From contig OY740772.1 in assembly GCA_963513935.1 (NCBI GenBank), positions 9,008,607 to 9,072,606 of the forward strand: a stretch of DNA of 64,000 nucleotides, written 5' to 3'. Below the pieces are notes generated by a model. The model was not told the origin of the DNA. It worked only from the letters and a program-made list of their open reading frames with translations, and did not search any database. The translations under genes and the position numbers were made by a program. Shown piece after piece: positions 1 to 12,780 of this stretch; positions within the stretch are counted from its first letter, which is position 1; the number at the start of each line of letters is the position of its first letter. This DNA comes from Aphrophora alni. Its lineage: Eukaryota > Arthropoda > Insecta > Hemiptera > Aphrophoridae.

Positions 1-1580
1 ACTATTATTTAGAATTCTACTCAGGTTTTACTTGGTTAACTACTTATTTCTTATTTATTAAATTATTGTTTTCTTGATTTAAACTTTTTACTTTGAAATA
101 TATTTATATTCTTTTAGTTTCATCATTAATTTCATCACGCAATGGAGTTTACTAACGGTGAAAAGATTGATATTAGAAGTTTATTTTACATGTGATAAGA
201 ACAGCGTACCTGCGGCAAATACGTACAAAGACCACAATCCAAATAGAAGTGTGCCTGACGGAAGATTTTAGCTAGATTTTATCTGTTCCACAAATTGTTT
301 ATTTTACGTTTATTCCAGTGTTGGTGTTAACACTTCTTTTACACTACCCCTAATTAAATTTTTAACTTGATTCAACAATGAGAAATACAAAAAAATCGCC
401 TACTGAAAATGTATCAGACGTCAATTTTTTGAAAATGTACGAGCCTATAACTCCTAAAGAGTGTGTTCTCATTCAAAAATTATATTTTTGTGTAGAATGA
501 GGGAAAATAATGGTTATTTTTATATAAAATATTAAACTTAGCTACGACATTGGTTATGACGGTAATTTTTTTAAGTATGTAAAACAGATTTTAATTATCA
601 TGAAAAAGTAATGAAGGTTCCCTATTAAAAGTTGTTTAACAGATCAATAGTTTACAAAATGCCAATTATGGCAAAGATAAAACGATCAACCCTTATATTT
701 AAATAATCTAAGCTCGCTTTTCTATGGTCATAAACGCTTCCACAATGCTTATTTCAATTTTATTAATTTTATAGAATTTTCGTTTGAGAGAGATAGATTA
801 AGTAATTGAAAATTTCTGTAAATAAAATAAAATATATCCCCCAAATTGAAGCAATCAACTTGACAGACTTCAATGTCCTTACCGTAATTACACAATCACT
901 TAAACTGTTCTTCCCCGATTGCATTATTCCGCTAACGTTCGGCGTACAATTTAATATATTCATTACAAGTGCAAATTATATTATATAACAGAAATTAACA
1001 TAAGTAACGGTATTTCTTTTGACTTTTGAAACAGGCTGTGTATAGGAGAGGGGGGAGGGGAAGGAAAGGTCAGAAACGTGATGGTTCGTCTTCTTAACTC
1101 ATCATTGCGGGTAATCGCGAATCCGCGCGCGCACAAAAACAAGGAATATTATGATAATTTTAGCGTGAACGATTAATCAAATGTAGGCGTGGTTTTTATT
1201 TTGTGGTGTCAGAAAAAAACAATTACTAGGAAATTGTGACATTTTCGCTTGAATGTAAGCTTTATTATACGGTTTATTAATTAAATTTTTGTCGTGGAAT
1301 TTTACAATTTAACAACATCGTGCTTTTAATTTTCTTAATATATATGTAAGGAAGAGTTGTTATGTCAACAGGGATTATGATGGCATTGCAACTCTAAGTT
1401 CATTTGAAGACTGTACAAAAATATCGCACAAACTTGTTTCACACTAATGACGAAATAAATATAAGAAAGAGTGCTCAGTGAAATATCAATTCAGTTATTA
1501 TTTGTGGAAATTGATGAACTTTTAAATCACCGGAATATGTATATTTTGAGAGTTTATAAAAGGTTTGGGGAATGATGTTA

Positions 1581-1740
1581 GTCTGTCTATCTGTCATTTG
1601 TTCAATGCTTTACAGCTGCTGCAAACCGATTTCAATGACATTTTATATTTATGGATATTTTGACCATATCTCGGTTATGGATATTTTTACCATATCTCGC
1701 GACTTTTTTTAAATTTTGTACATAACTACATTTTGGGGTA
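1581..1740 (+). repeat. Dispersed repeat family A, diverged copy
   Basis: It starts with GTCTGTCTATCTGTC and has CTTTACAGC about 25 bases further on, then a 'tatctcgg' segment. The same order of blocks occurs at 12556-12780 and 23105-23330. This is probably an old interspersed transposable-element fragment. No coding capacity is visible. Confidence 0.45.
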
Positions 1741-2439
1741 AAAATGAGGCAAAAATACCAAAATACGTTTTTCTCAAAATTGGCTCTAACGATTTTGAGA
1801 CAGTTTTTCTAACTTGAATTTCAGTAAAAAAAACAAAATATCGGGCATTGGGCTAAAAATTGGTGAAATATGAAAATTAATGACCCCAAACTAATTTCAA
1901 AAATTATATAGTGTAGATAATTACAGCTAAGAAATAATTTTCAAACAAACAAATCTTCAAAGCCGTCATTTGGTCTTATATATGTTTGCTTTTGAGATGA
2001 ATTTATGACAGAATTGAAGGAAGTTTAGTGCTTATTTAAAATAACCTACAATTTTTAAGACACCGTCCATATTTGTATTTACTTTACTACTGACAAACTG
2101 AGATATTTATTAATAGTTTTGTATTTCAATTTTGAATGAGTATGTGAGAAATCTAGTGCAATATTTTTGTGCCGTTTATTTTTAATTATATTAAGTATTT
2201 TTCAAGGTTATTTATATTCATAATTGTGAGTTTTCATTACTCGTATCATTTTATATAAACAACAAATCATTATCAATAATAATTCAATTCATCAACTATT
2301 TGCAACATCTTCAGTACAGTAATGATAAACTAAACAACAATAATCAAGGCTTTATTTTCAAAACAGCCTTTAATTATTTTACGTGTGAAAAAAATTTGTT
2401 AGTTTTATCAATTTGTATCGGTGTGTTGTTACGTTTATA

Positions 2440-2600
2440 ATTTGTCGGTAGCTTCTGTGAAGCGTGAAATGCGCATGCCCAAGTAAACAATCTGTGGTAT
2501 GCAGCGCTATTACGTCACAGAGTGTTTATCTACTTTGGACACTCTTCAATGAACGTGTGTTTATATAGGTAATATTGATTTTGTCACAGTATATAACTCC
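2440..2600. promoter_or_regulatory. Possible promoter-like patch with NRF-1-like, CRE-like and TATA-like motifs
   Basis: This is a short patch richer in G, C and CpG than its surroundings. It has TGCGCATGCCC at 2470-2480 (one mismatch from the palindromic NRF-1/erect-wing site), a CRE-type TTACGTCA at 2510-2517, and a TATA-like TTTATATAGG near 2560-2570. No open reading frame follows within several hundred bases. It could be the promoter and first non-coding exon of a gene lying outside the window, or transposon sequence. It rests on short motifs only. Confidence 0.2.
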
Positions 2601-3779
2601 AAGTGATTATTTATTTGCAAATCGATTAATCATAATCGATAGACGAAACAGTTGCAGGTAAAAAGTATTGTGTGACTATTGGAATGATGTTTTGAATTAA
2701 AAGGAAATGAATGGTGCGAAAACATTGGACAGTTTCTCGTTCACCGTAACGTTAAAAGTAATAAAAACGAACCAAAATTTATCGTCACCAAAAATATGAA
2801 TTTATGTAGTTGTTAATCGAAAGTGAAAATGATCTATGTCTGAAAAAAAATATATATAGATACAGCGTTTAGAAAAAAGAGTCAAGAATTTAGGAGTTTA
2901 TTCCTCACATCAAAACCAAAGAATAAGTTTATGTAAACATATATCCTAAAATGGTTAGGTTTCTATCAAGAAGCCATTTTGATTTAAAAAAAAATTATAT
3001 TAATTTATTGATTTTAACACTTATATATTTTTTTATCAAGCTACTATTAGTAGTTAATTAATATCTATCAAGTGAAAAATATACGATCTAGTTCATTTCC
3101 CAGACTAGGTCATATATCTTTCACTTGAATTTTTATTTAATTTATTTTTTTAAATCTTTTTAACAATAAGTGATATCTAATTCAAATTTTGTATGTTGCT
3201 TAGTGTATACAGATCCAATAATTGGATAACAATGATCAACATATTTTCCTTATTCATTTCAAAATAGCTGATATTTAAACTTTTTAATGTTGAATATCTC
3301 TAAATCTGGTTTTACAAAATATTTACAAGAGACAAAATATTTTCTGTTAACGACAAACAAAATGGTTTATTATTATTTCTCTAAATTAAAGGATAACTGA
3401 TTTATCGACAAAAACTGAAAACATTGGAAATTAATTGGCTACAACATCTTAAGCCTACAACAATTTTTTTTAAATTCTGTAAACTTTTATCTAAAATATT
3501 TTCTATAGCTTGATGGTAAACTGGGTTATCAACACACTAAATATTAATATGTAATAACTAATATCGTAAACTTCTCTGTTTTGTAATAATGCGTAATGTA
3601 TGTACAGTATTTTGAATAAAGAGCTCCTCTAGTTTTGTTCATAGAAATTTTTATTTTTTTTAATTAATGCATTAAGTTTTTTTCGATAATTCAGATATCC
3701 TTTAAGATAAAGAATCATTTTATTTTCTATTAAAAAAGGAAATATTCTGTCTCTTGTTAATAGTTTCTAAACTAAACGG

Positions 3780-3975
3780 TTTCTGAAAATTCGAAGTTAA
3801 GAAGTTTAAATAGCCGCCATTTTGAAATTGGTGAAGGAAAGCGGTTGATTATTTTCTCAAATCAGGTCTTTATAACACTATAATATAAGTACCATGCAAT
3901 ATTTCAACTCCACATCATTTACTGTTGAAAAGATTTTTTTAACACAAAATGGCGGCTAGATATAGAAACTAATAA
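3780..3975. repeat. Inverted pair of GCCGCCATTTT motifs
   Basis: TAGCCGCCATTTT at 3811-3823 is exactly reverse-complementary to 3946-3958, about 120 bases away. The AAAATGGCGGC word recurs in this window in several elements with inverted arms (18521, 49661, 58476 and diverged forms), so this is likely a small fold-back element remnant. Element ends were not resolved. Confidence 0.35.
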
Positions 3976-6223
3976 TTTTAGGAAATATGTTAATGTAAAC
4001 TTTGATGAGAGGAATAATCCTGAATTTCTGAAACTTTTTTAAACACATTTTAAACATATGGATTTATTATTTTTGTTTTTAGTTTGTGTTATTTTTTTTT
4101 CAGCACCTGCCTACAATTCATAACTTTATGGAGGTAGTCCCGAACTAGGACACCATCCAATGGAGTACCTAGTTCCTTCAATTTATATATTGACAAAGTG
4201 TTGGTGCAACGAGAGATTTAGATTGCTTGGTAGGAGCTTTGTAGTTTCTACTGGTACTGCTTTAGGTCCTCATTGGCTTTCGTATGGAATATAGCAAGGA
4301 AATGTGCGGTTGCAGTGGATAAAATAATTTCTCTGTCATAATAATTTTAATCAAGTGGCATGGTAGCTATCTTAATTACTAAGGAGACACTTAATTTTTA
4401 ATTCATCTTTTTCACGCCTTCCAAAAATAAATTGTGTGTAACGTCCTTGAAAATGACCACGTAATCAATCCACTATCCTCAGTAACCTGATTAATAACAC
4501 ATTCAGGAAAAAAAATTTGAAGTACATCCTACTTAAAAGCCATCCCATAAATCAAAAACCATTACGTGGACAACAATAAAGTTTTCACGGAACTAAACAG
4601 TGAGTCAACTGTTTAAACAAATTAAAATTTACCTCACATGAATATGGATCAAGGAGCTACTAACAGATTCATTTAATTCCACGAACGTTGGAAGTAATTT
4701 TGTGGTCGGATGACATAACAAGCTCAAGTGTACAAAGTCCAAGGTCGCATATTACCGTTCACTTGATTATTCTCGTGTTTTCCCGTAAATGATTCAGAAT
4801 CGTTGGTTCACACCATGAAATTATTTAAAATAGGTTGAACATATTGACCTTGGCATTGAATATTTAGTTTTTATCGCTTTTTAATAGCTTGTATTTTGGT
4901 TCTAATCGTTTTTATGAATTGTAAATTTATATAATTGGCGTAATATTCCCGGAATAAAGTTTAGTTTTACAAGATTTGTATCTGTTCTAATAACAAGTTA
5001 TATGTTTGCCTCAAGCAGGTAACTTGCTGATCTTTTATAAGTAAAGATTATTTAAGTAATAAACTGTAAGAAAAACGAACGTTTTCACCATATAATAAAA
5101 GGTAAATTATTTTACTGTAAAACTTCTTTGTACAGGATTACACCTACAAAGGAATTGTCTCCTGGAGCCTTTTAAGTCCCAGAGTGTATCTAGATAGTCT
5201 AGAATAAGTGTAAACAGATATCTATGAGGTGCAAAGCTGTCACGAACCAGGTAGCTGAACTTTCATTCTGTCTTATAAAACAAAATTATTTCTGGATGGT
5301 TGTAAAATGTTAACCATCTGGTTTTAAAAAGAATTGCAACCAATAACGCCTACTGTGTTAACGACAATCACACAATTACAATGAGTCATTCACGTTGTCA
5401 TTGTAAAAATATGTATATACTTAAATAGGATCAAATTTCTAAAAGGATTACGGTGATTTTCGCAATAAGGAAAACAGCGTTTCCCCGAACCAACTGGTTT
5501 TTGTAGTTCGGAGAATTCTTTTTCCTTACTTCAATAGCGCTTAAATTATCTTCTTTTTAATCATTAACGTGTTTTCATGGTAAGTTTTGGTTGTTTTAAA
5601 CTTCAACCTTTTAATGGCGAATGTTAGAATTCATTATTGTATTTTGCCAATTATTCCTGAACCCCCATACAATTTGTATTATGATTTTCCATTCAAGTTT
5701 GAATTGTTAATCTTTGCATTTTGATAAAATTAATAGAAATCTGTACAGCTGACTGAGAAATTACGCCTTCTGTAACAGCCCCATGGACGGTTTTTGTTTT
5801 CTACTAATATATAATGAACTGGGATTTTTGAAAAGAGGGACAATATGTTTTGTAGAACCTACACCTTAGAAATGTTAATCATAACCGTTTGACTAGATTT
5901 TGAGAAAGTGGTAATTTTGTTTTTTCTTATTATGCTACCCCTAAATTTTGAGTTATTAAAAAAATGATATATCGATCCATGCGTTTGGGCTGTAGAACAT
6001 TGCATACATGACAGACATCAATCCAAAAACTACTTATTTTAAGTCAAATTAACTCAAAACGGATATATTCTCAAGAAAACTCGACATCGATTTTGTTTAC
6101 GTAGCTCAAAACGTTCTCTGTGAGAAATTAAATTCACAAAAATTCAGATTTCTGTGAAAATAATAGAATTGAGATTTCACGAAAAATCTGTCTTCTCCCA
6201 ATAGCACTAAAGAGAATATTTTT

Positions 6224-6262
6224 ATCGTAAATTAAGCTGCAGGCTTATTTTACGATAAAATA

Positions 6263-6287
<25 letters not shown>
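6224..6287. repeat. Hairpin followed by a poly-T run
   Basis: TTTATCGTAAATTAAGC at about 6224-6240 pairs with GCTTATTTTACGATAAA about four bases further on. A T run of roughly 25 bases follows directly (6263-6287). This could be the A-tail of a minus-strand retrotransposed copy or simple slippage. No source element is recognised. Confidence 0.5.
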
Positions 6288-6293
<6 letters not shown>

Positions 6294-6759
6294 AAAAATT
6301 TGGGTACCTATTAGTATACCAAAAGGTCAATATTTAAATTTTTATCTTTAAGAAATATGATCAACTTTTGCTATTAAATTGCATCTTAGGAAACTATTTT
6401 CATCGCCCCGAAAAAAATGTAGTGAGTTTAAAGGTTCGAAAACTTATTTTTCAAAAACAATTGAGACAAAACTTTATAAATTGCAATTATAAAGAATGCT
6501 AAACTGAATGTAAATGATAATAACAGTTAGGTATTATGGTACAAAATACAAATAAACTTTTACCTGATGATTTCGTTTATAAAGTTAAACTGTATCTTTG
6601 GAGTTCTGTATTCTGAAGGGTGCTCATTAACTTTACTCAATACATCACAACCCCGAGAGATTCATTGTAATGATTGGAAGAGGCTAATCTGAAAGTTACA
6701 GAGAAAATCACGAGAGTTGTCCATTAAGTAAAGAACGTTTATATATAGAAAATTTAGGA

Positions 6760-7160
6760 AAAGTTAATTTTAAAAACTTTCAGAACTACTTTTCTACAAA
6801 ATCTCCATATACATTAGCACGAATTTCTCTACGACTTTATTTTACACTTCTGGCTCCAACTTTTTAAACAGTGACAATATCTTTTAGCTTGTCATCATCT
6901 TTGAAGTACTCTACCTGCCTCCTAAATATTCTTTTATCTTAAGTAAATAGATTAAAATCAACGGGAACCAAGTCAGGACTGAATGGTGGATGGTAAAAAA
7001 CATACCCTTCATTCATCGCACTATCACTTTCTCTTCCATTATTTGCCTGTAAATTTCAATAGGCTGAAACATTTTCGCATTAAAAACCCAAACGACACTA
7101 CGTACTTTACAGGTTTTCATATTTTGTGACACATTTTAAAAGCTTGTTACAAATTGTCTG
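6760..7160 (-). pseudogene. Mariner-like transposase relic with an internal deletion
   Basis: Reading the minus strand, 6975-6995 encodes HPPFSPDLVPVDFNLF, the block around the third catalytic acid of mariner transposases (typically HPPYSPDLAPSDFHLF). It is followed by KEYLGGR-like and DDKLKDIV-like segments in shifted frames, ending near GDFVEK. Upstream on that strand (about 7040-7060) is PIEIYRQIMEE, which resembles the N-terminal helix-turn-helix of the same family. The middle of the protein, with the first two catalytic residues, is absent, and stops and frameshifts are frequent. This is seen by translation; family membership is from known motifs. It is non-functional. Terminal repeats were not found. 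Confidence 0.6.
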
Positions 7161-7199
7161 CATAGCGTTGCAATTTGGCACCGACCGACCTTGAAGTAA

Positions 7200-7454
7200 T
7201 TGGTGGAGTTCCTTGTTACAACCATGGAGATCCGTGGAGATAAGCACCAATTTTCAAACGTTCTTTACTTTAAGGATCAATTTCATAGATCCCTAGAACA
7301 GATTTTAGCTACTTATTTCCTTAACTGTGAGGTGGACTCTAATGAAAAGATCATTGAAGTCATCGAAGTTAAAAATGAGAGACTTAATGAACAACAGGAA
7401 AATCAATCAATAGAAACAATCAACAAGAAGCGACAATTGAAGGGAATGAATTAA
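7200..7454 (+). CDS. Short unrecognised open frame (84 codons), doubtful
   Basis: An open frame with a methionine start and a second ATG in good context (ACCATGG) a few codons later. The product is hydrophilic, with a charged Glu/Lys/Gln-rich second half (VIEVKNERLNEQQENQ) that might form a helix. I recognise no domain. It abuts the mariner relic at 6760-7160 on the opposite strand. It could be a chance frame, a transposon scrap or a short exon; there is no clear splice site or poly-A signal. I would not count it as a gene without transcript evidence. Confidence 0.15.
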   Translation: MVEFLVTTMEIRGDKHQFSNVLYFKDQFHRSLEQILATYFLNCEVDSNEKIIEVIEVKNERLNEQQENQSIETINKKRQLKGMN

Positions 7455-7459
7455 AAGTG

Positions 7460-8150
7460 ATGGTATTTCGCAACACTTTGTGATTGGAAATGTTCCAATT
7501 AAATTAAATTATTAAAGTATCTCTTACTGAGCAGACAGGACAACGGTTATTACGGGATGCTAACTGAACACTTCCCAGGGAGATACTACCTAAAAATAAT
7601 GAAACTAGATGTTTGTCAGTTCTGTTAAAAATGAAAAGGAGGTTCAAGGTATTTGCAAGGGCTTACGTAGGATCTGATATTTTTAGAAGAGTGCTGACTT
7701 TAAGGTTCTCATGAGTTTTGTAATAAGTGGGAGGTCTGAGAATAATTCTAATCAGGTGTTATTGATATTCAACAATAGATTTTTTTTTTGGGTAGAAGTG
7801 AAAAAACATTACTATTAAACTAGTATCTCCAAAGGGGAAATGGGGAATACCTAAGCTCAATTGTTAAGTTAACTGTTTGACTAAAAATTTAAGGGAATAA
7901 TATTTAAGGCAGTACTAAATAAAATAAAAATTATTAATTAAAGTTTACCGTTATTATAAAATATAGTCATTTTTCCTTGTTCACTTGATTGTTACACTCA
8001 TTCTAAATTGAAATCATGACCAATTTAAAATCTGAGATACGATGTCTTAATATATTTAAATTTCAAGCCCTATTATCCAACAATAAACTCTTATTACAAT
8101 TTAATTTAGTAAAGTCTACGCGTGGGTTGTGAAGATTGTTCCGGGCAACT
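7460..8150. other. No gene seen
   Basis: AT-rich sequence with no open frame above background and no recognisable repeat beyond short homopolymers. Confidence 0.5.
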
Positions 8151-8545
8151 CCTTGCATTGTTATTATACGGAGACTTGAAGGCTGGTATAGAAAACATAG
8201 CGGGCGTCAAGACTAACATCGCCATCAAAATTCACTTAATTGTTTGTAAAAGTACCATCACTTGAAATAAAATAAGTAGGATTTCTTAGAAGGGGATATG
8301 TTTTACTATCATCTCAAATCTTCTTTTTTATTGGAGAGACTTGAAAGATGGTAAAGAAGAGATAGCGCCTTTGTGGCTAATATTACTAGTAACATTCATT
8401 TACTTGTTTAGTAAAGGGTGTATTTTGAAAAGTACCTTCACTTGAAACAAATCAAGCTTGTAGGATTTTCAGGAAGAGAATATATTTTACTTTTCAAGTA
8501 ACATCCTACATTTTTATAGGGAGACTTGAAGAATGTCTAGCTAAT
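8150..8545 (+). repeat. Degenerate tandem repeat, first block
   Basis: Three diverged unit starts share GAGACTTGAA followed by a 'ggtatagaaaacatagcgg'-like segment, beginning near 8171, 8335 and 8521. The period is about 165-185 bases. Units also share an 'accatcacttgaaataaa' segment and an 'agaggatatgttttac' segment. The same unit resumes at 9560-9935. Confidence 0.6.
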
Positions 8546-9114
8546 AGTTTTATCAATCTGATAAATTTGGAAACATTTAGATTATTCTTAGGTGAAAGTA
8601 GGGAAAAAATATAACAGACATGAACAAAGTATTTGACATTGTGAGATCAATTTTCTTTTATAAAATGTTAACAGTGAGATTTATTAACTAACCTTCATTG
8701 AATTGGTGGAACAACTTGGCATTAAGATGATGCAAAGCTACTTCTAGCATGATGGTGCAACTAGCCTCATATAAGGTGCTTCAATGGCTCTCAAAAAATC
8801 GTTAGAGTCTTCATTATTTCGAAGGATCTGAGACCTCCTAGATCTCCTACATCAGTTCTCCTGATTTATATTTTGGGGATTTTCTATAGAACAGTTGCAA
8901 ACATTCACAAGAAATCAACATATTGACTTCAACAGACTTCTCAGAATATCAGAAAAATGAAGCGGCGCGTTGGGTAGAGTTATGTTCTAATTCAGGAGGA
9001 AAACACTTCCAACATGTACTTCAAATGAATTATTTTAAATTAATCAGTTTTTCACGGTATAACTATTAAATTTGCATTTACCTTATGAGGTAAATAACTG
9101 TTTACTATCTAACA

Positions 9115-9306
9115 AAAATGGTAAAGGTTTTCCACCATTACTACCACTATAAGAGTAAGTAAACAAATACGTAACGTATCACCATAGCAACCGCAACAAT
9201 GAAATTTATAGCCAGCTGTTTTGAGTCTCCCAGAATTTGTGCATATGTTCGATATAGTTTAATTTGTGTGCTTAATAAATGTTTATTAAAATGGTAAAGG
9301 TTTTCC
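9115..9306 (+). repeat. 19-bp direct repeat pair
   Basis: AAAATGGTAAAGGTTTTCC occurs at 9115-9133 and again at 9288-9306. The intervening 150 bases carry no open frame. This is too long for an ordinary target-site duplication and may mark a small segmental duplication. Confidence 0.5.
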
Positions 9307-9559
9307 TGAATCATCCTCTATAAGTAAAGCTAACATGAGATACCACCGATATAAAGATAGGACCAAATAAGCAGAAAGACAAAAATTAACACCTATATCA
9401 GATCTATCCAATTATATAGGACGTGAGATATGTAAATTGAGCAAACACGTTATCACCATACTGCAGATCTTAGTTAATTGCAAGATAAATCCTGAGAATC
9501 CGGTGACCTAAGATTATCTTAAATAAAGATCTTTCAAGATAAAGGTCAGGTTGCGAATA

Positions 9560-9935
9560 TATTTTACCTTGTATCACCATCTTCCATTGTTATAAGAAGA
9601 CAAACTATAGTAGAGAGGAGAAGCGGACTTCAAGGCTAATATTGACATTAAAGTTCACTTAATAGTTGAAAATTAGCTCGAGGAACAGTTACACCACTGT
9701 AAATAAATCAAACAGGATTGTTGTAAGCATTTTTCTCGCCTTGTATTGTTACGCAGAGACTTTAACGCTGGTACAGAAGACATAGCGGACTTTCAAGGCT
9801 AATATTACCATTAACATTCACTTAACGGCTAAGTATATATTCAAGGAAAAGTCTCATCACTTGAAATAAATCAAACATGGCGGAGTGTCACGAATCACGA
9901 AGAAAACATGTTTTACTTCATGTTCGCCGTTATAA
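9560..9935 (+). repeat. Degenerate tandem repeat, second block
   Basis: Two further units of the 8150-8545 repeat, starting near 9598 and 9754. They are recognised by 'gacatagcggacttcaaggctaatatt' broken by substitutions, 'cattcacttaa' and 'cacttgaaataaatcaaac'. About 1 kb of unrelated sequence separates the two blocks, which suggests an insertion or patchy decay of a longer array. Confidence 0.6.
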
Positions 9936-10693
9936 AAACCTTGGTTAAAAAATAGAACTGTCGTTCCAGTACTTATTAGGTCATGCTTAATACGTTGACG
10001 AATAAAATAAAAAGTTACATTTAATTTTGTAAAATATTCATTACAAACGTTGTCGGTTTTATACAAAAACTAATCAAACTATATGTTTCAATAAAATTCG
10101 ATCGAAATTACTAGAGTCAAGTTTGGGAAATTAAATATTTCATAACGCACTCATTGCCGATATTTTGTTCCAAGTTTTTAAGAGACTACACTTGAACAAT
10201 TTTTAATGCGAATTTTTGGAACAAATGTCGATATTTTGTGGGTTTTTTTTGTTATATAAGCGACTACCAAATTTTCATTTATCGTAACAAATTAAAAATA
10301 TATCGCGAGATAAAAAAATTTACCCGCATACCAAATTAAAATTATATAGGCCTACAAGCTATAGATCAACAGACAGAGATCATTCTATAATCCACTTTTT
10401 TGGAGTAAGAGACTTCAAGATTTATATAAACGCAAAGACCTTGATATCAACTTTTTAAACAATCACATCTCTATACTAAGAAAGAATAGAGTGTAGTCTA
10501 TACCCAAAACTATAATCTCTATAGTTTAAATTTTTTATTTCAATTTTAACTAAAAAAAGAAGAATATAATATAATCTTTGTATACGGTCAGCAAAAACAT
10601 ATGCAAAATTACTCCAATGGGTAAGATCAGTGGACATTTCATATTTAAAGTTCTTGCAGTTCCCATAACGCAATAATAAAAACTTAGATTTTT

Positions 10694-11062
10694 CTGAAAT
10701 CTTCTTTGATTTAACTGAGCCTCGCCATTAGCTCTAAAAGACTTTAACGTTCACCAACACATTAAGACAGAAGTGTTATTGCTGTACGAAATTTAAAAAT
10801 TTTGATTAACCATCGAAAGTTAATCATTTTCGTCCTTGCATTGTGACCAGTAATACTCTCAAAGTAATTCACTATTTTTATGAAATTCTCTTTGATTTAA
10901 CTGAGCCTCGCCATTAGCTCTGAAAGACTTTAACGTTCACCGACACATTAAGACAGAAGTGTTATTGTCTGTACTAAATTTAAAATTTTTGATTAACCAC
11001 CGAAAGTTAATCATTTTCGTCCTTGCATTGTGCCCAAGTAATACGTTCAAAGTAATTCAGAC
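10694..11062 (+). repeat. Two-unit tandem duplication, period about 186 bp
   Basis: CTGAGCCTCGCCATTAGCTC begins at 10715 and again at 10901. Flanking sequence including 'gactttaacgttcacc' and 'cgaaagttaatcattttcg' is repeated with only scattered differences, so the duplication is fairly young. No coding potential is conserved between the units. Confidence 0.85.
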
Positions 11063-11575
11063 CATTTCGTTCATTACGCAAACTCAAATTTAATTGCTCC
11101 AGTACAATAGGTCATCTCATTATTTATCAGTGACCTAATTTTCTTTAAAAACCGACATTCACCAAGATGTATTTTGTGGTAAGACCCAGTGAACTTTCAA
11201 CCAAATTGTAACTTCGATACTCATCCTCCTATCACGAGCATGAACTTTCTCAGACTGACACGGAGGTCAAATCTTTTGCTCTTCTTTTTGTCTGTAGTAT
11301 GATCTCATATCCTTAGCATGTTGCAGGTACGAAGGTCATGGCCGACAATCTAAGGTGTATTTCGCAATCAAGGATTTTCCGTTATTTTACTCACAACTGT
11401 ACTTCTTAACTATCTTACCTCAGATGATTGAAATAAAACTTAAAACACTTTTAATCAAAGTTTAACAATATAAAATTAAGATTATATTAATATATAAGTT
11501 TATAAACACTAGTGTTTTTAAGCACAAAAATTTAAGTTTATACAATATGTTATAAGTGTTGGGTTCTAAATTGTT

Positions 11576-11597
11576 ATTATATATATATATATATATA
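11576..11597. repeat. (TA)n microsatellite
   Basis: About ten uninterrupted TA units in very AT-rich surroundings. Confidence 0.9.
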
Positions 11598-12027
11598 AAA
11601 TATATTTTTATTGTTATTACATTTTACAAAAAAAACATAGTAGTCTATAACACGTAAGTAAAAGATAAGGAAATTATTGGTTTTAAAAAAATATATCTAT
11701 GGAGAATAATTATGTAGAAATGAAATAATATAAACTAAATCAGACCTCTTTCTCTTTTGTATTTAAAAAACAAAAAATAATAACCACTGTAAAAAGGAAA
11801 TTAAATACCTATTTTACTCAATATTAGCATATTTAAAGGTTACTTTCATCTAATTTATCCCTATATTAACTTAATTAATGGGTATTGAAAATTAAACTTT
11901 ATATTATCAGTTATTTTAGAAGTACGTCAAATCCACACGGTTTTACAAACATTGAAGGCCCTAAATTTAACGTGTAAAATATAAGCCTGTTTGCATTATA
12001 TTTTACTATTGTAGTTTAACTTTTGCA

Positions 12028-12112
12028 TAACCTAACCAAACCTAACTTAACCTAACCTATCCTAACCTAACCTAACCTAACCTAACCTGACCTAACCAAA
12101 CCTAACTTAACT
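12028..12112 (-). repeat. Interstitial insect telomere-type repeat (CCTAA)n
   Basis: A run of CCTAA pentamers, the complement of TTAGG, with occasional CCTGA, CCAAA and CTTAA variants. TTAGG is the usual insect telomere unit. Here it is an internal array of about 85 bases. Confidence 0.9.
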
Positions 12113-12555
12113 GTTAAGCGTTTCCTTATATTTTAAGGCGTATTTAATATTAAAATATTGTGTATTTGGTCTTTTACTATAAATGCTTACTCACAAATTT
12201 TAAGTTGTGTAAAAACAATTGGACCAAATATCCCATATTTGATTAAAATGGGTTTTTTTGTCCCAACTAAAAGACAGCATCCCAAAATATACTATTTTTT
12301 TACAATGGTCTTGTTTGACCTATTATATTTTCTTTATACTACTCTTATAGACCATGTAATTTCGTAGGACTGGCTGATACCGGTGCAGTGGTACGAACAA
12401 GTTTAGATAATTTGTTCCTAGAAAGAGTTCTGAGAACGTGAAATGGTAGGAAAAAGGTAGGTTTTTATTATTAGCAAAACAGTCCAATATCGTGATAGTC
12501 CTGCAGACAATATCTATTTTGAGATCCCCTAATATATTGTCTGTCGATCTTTCTG

Positions 12556-12780
12556 GCATATGTGGACTGTCGTATGTGCAGTCCTTTACAGCCCAAACCC
12601 GTCAATCGATTTTAATCAAATTTAATATTTAGACTTATTTTTGTCATATCTCCGGAAATTTATTTAATTTTTTTTATTTTTTTATATAATCCAAAATTTA
12701 AGTGTAGCTGCCATAAGATGAAAACAAAAATATACAATTTCGTGTAAACAGTTTTTATCAAATTTGACGTAAACTTCAGC
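12556..12780 (+). repeat. Dispersed repeat family A copy
   Basis: It contains CTTTACAGCCCAAAC (12584-12598), shared with the copy at 23105-23330, followed by a tract resembling 'gattttaatcaaattta' and a 'tatctc' block. The lineage is unknown. It is probably a decayed transposon. Confidence 0.5.

Larger units (their letters stand above)
1..6750. other. AT-rich stretch without a recognisable gene
   Basis: I see no coding region here. Open frames are short (60-64 codons at 769-988), overlap on both strands and have no recognisable motif. The stretch holds a dispersed-repeat copy (1581-1740), a possible promoter-like patch (2440-2600), an inverted pair of GCCGCCATTTT motifs (3811-3823 and 3946-3958), and a hairpin followed by a 25-base T run (6224-6287). 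A pyrimidine tract ending in CAG at 4088-4102 looks like a splice acceptor, but no open frame follows it. Confidence 0.6.
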
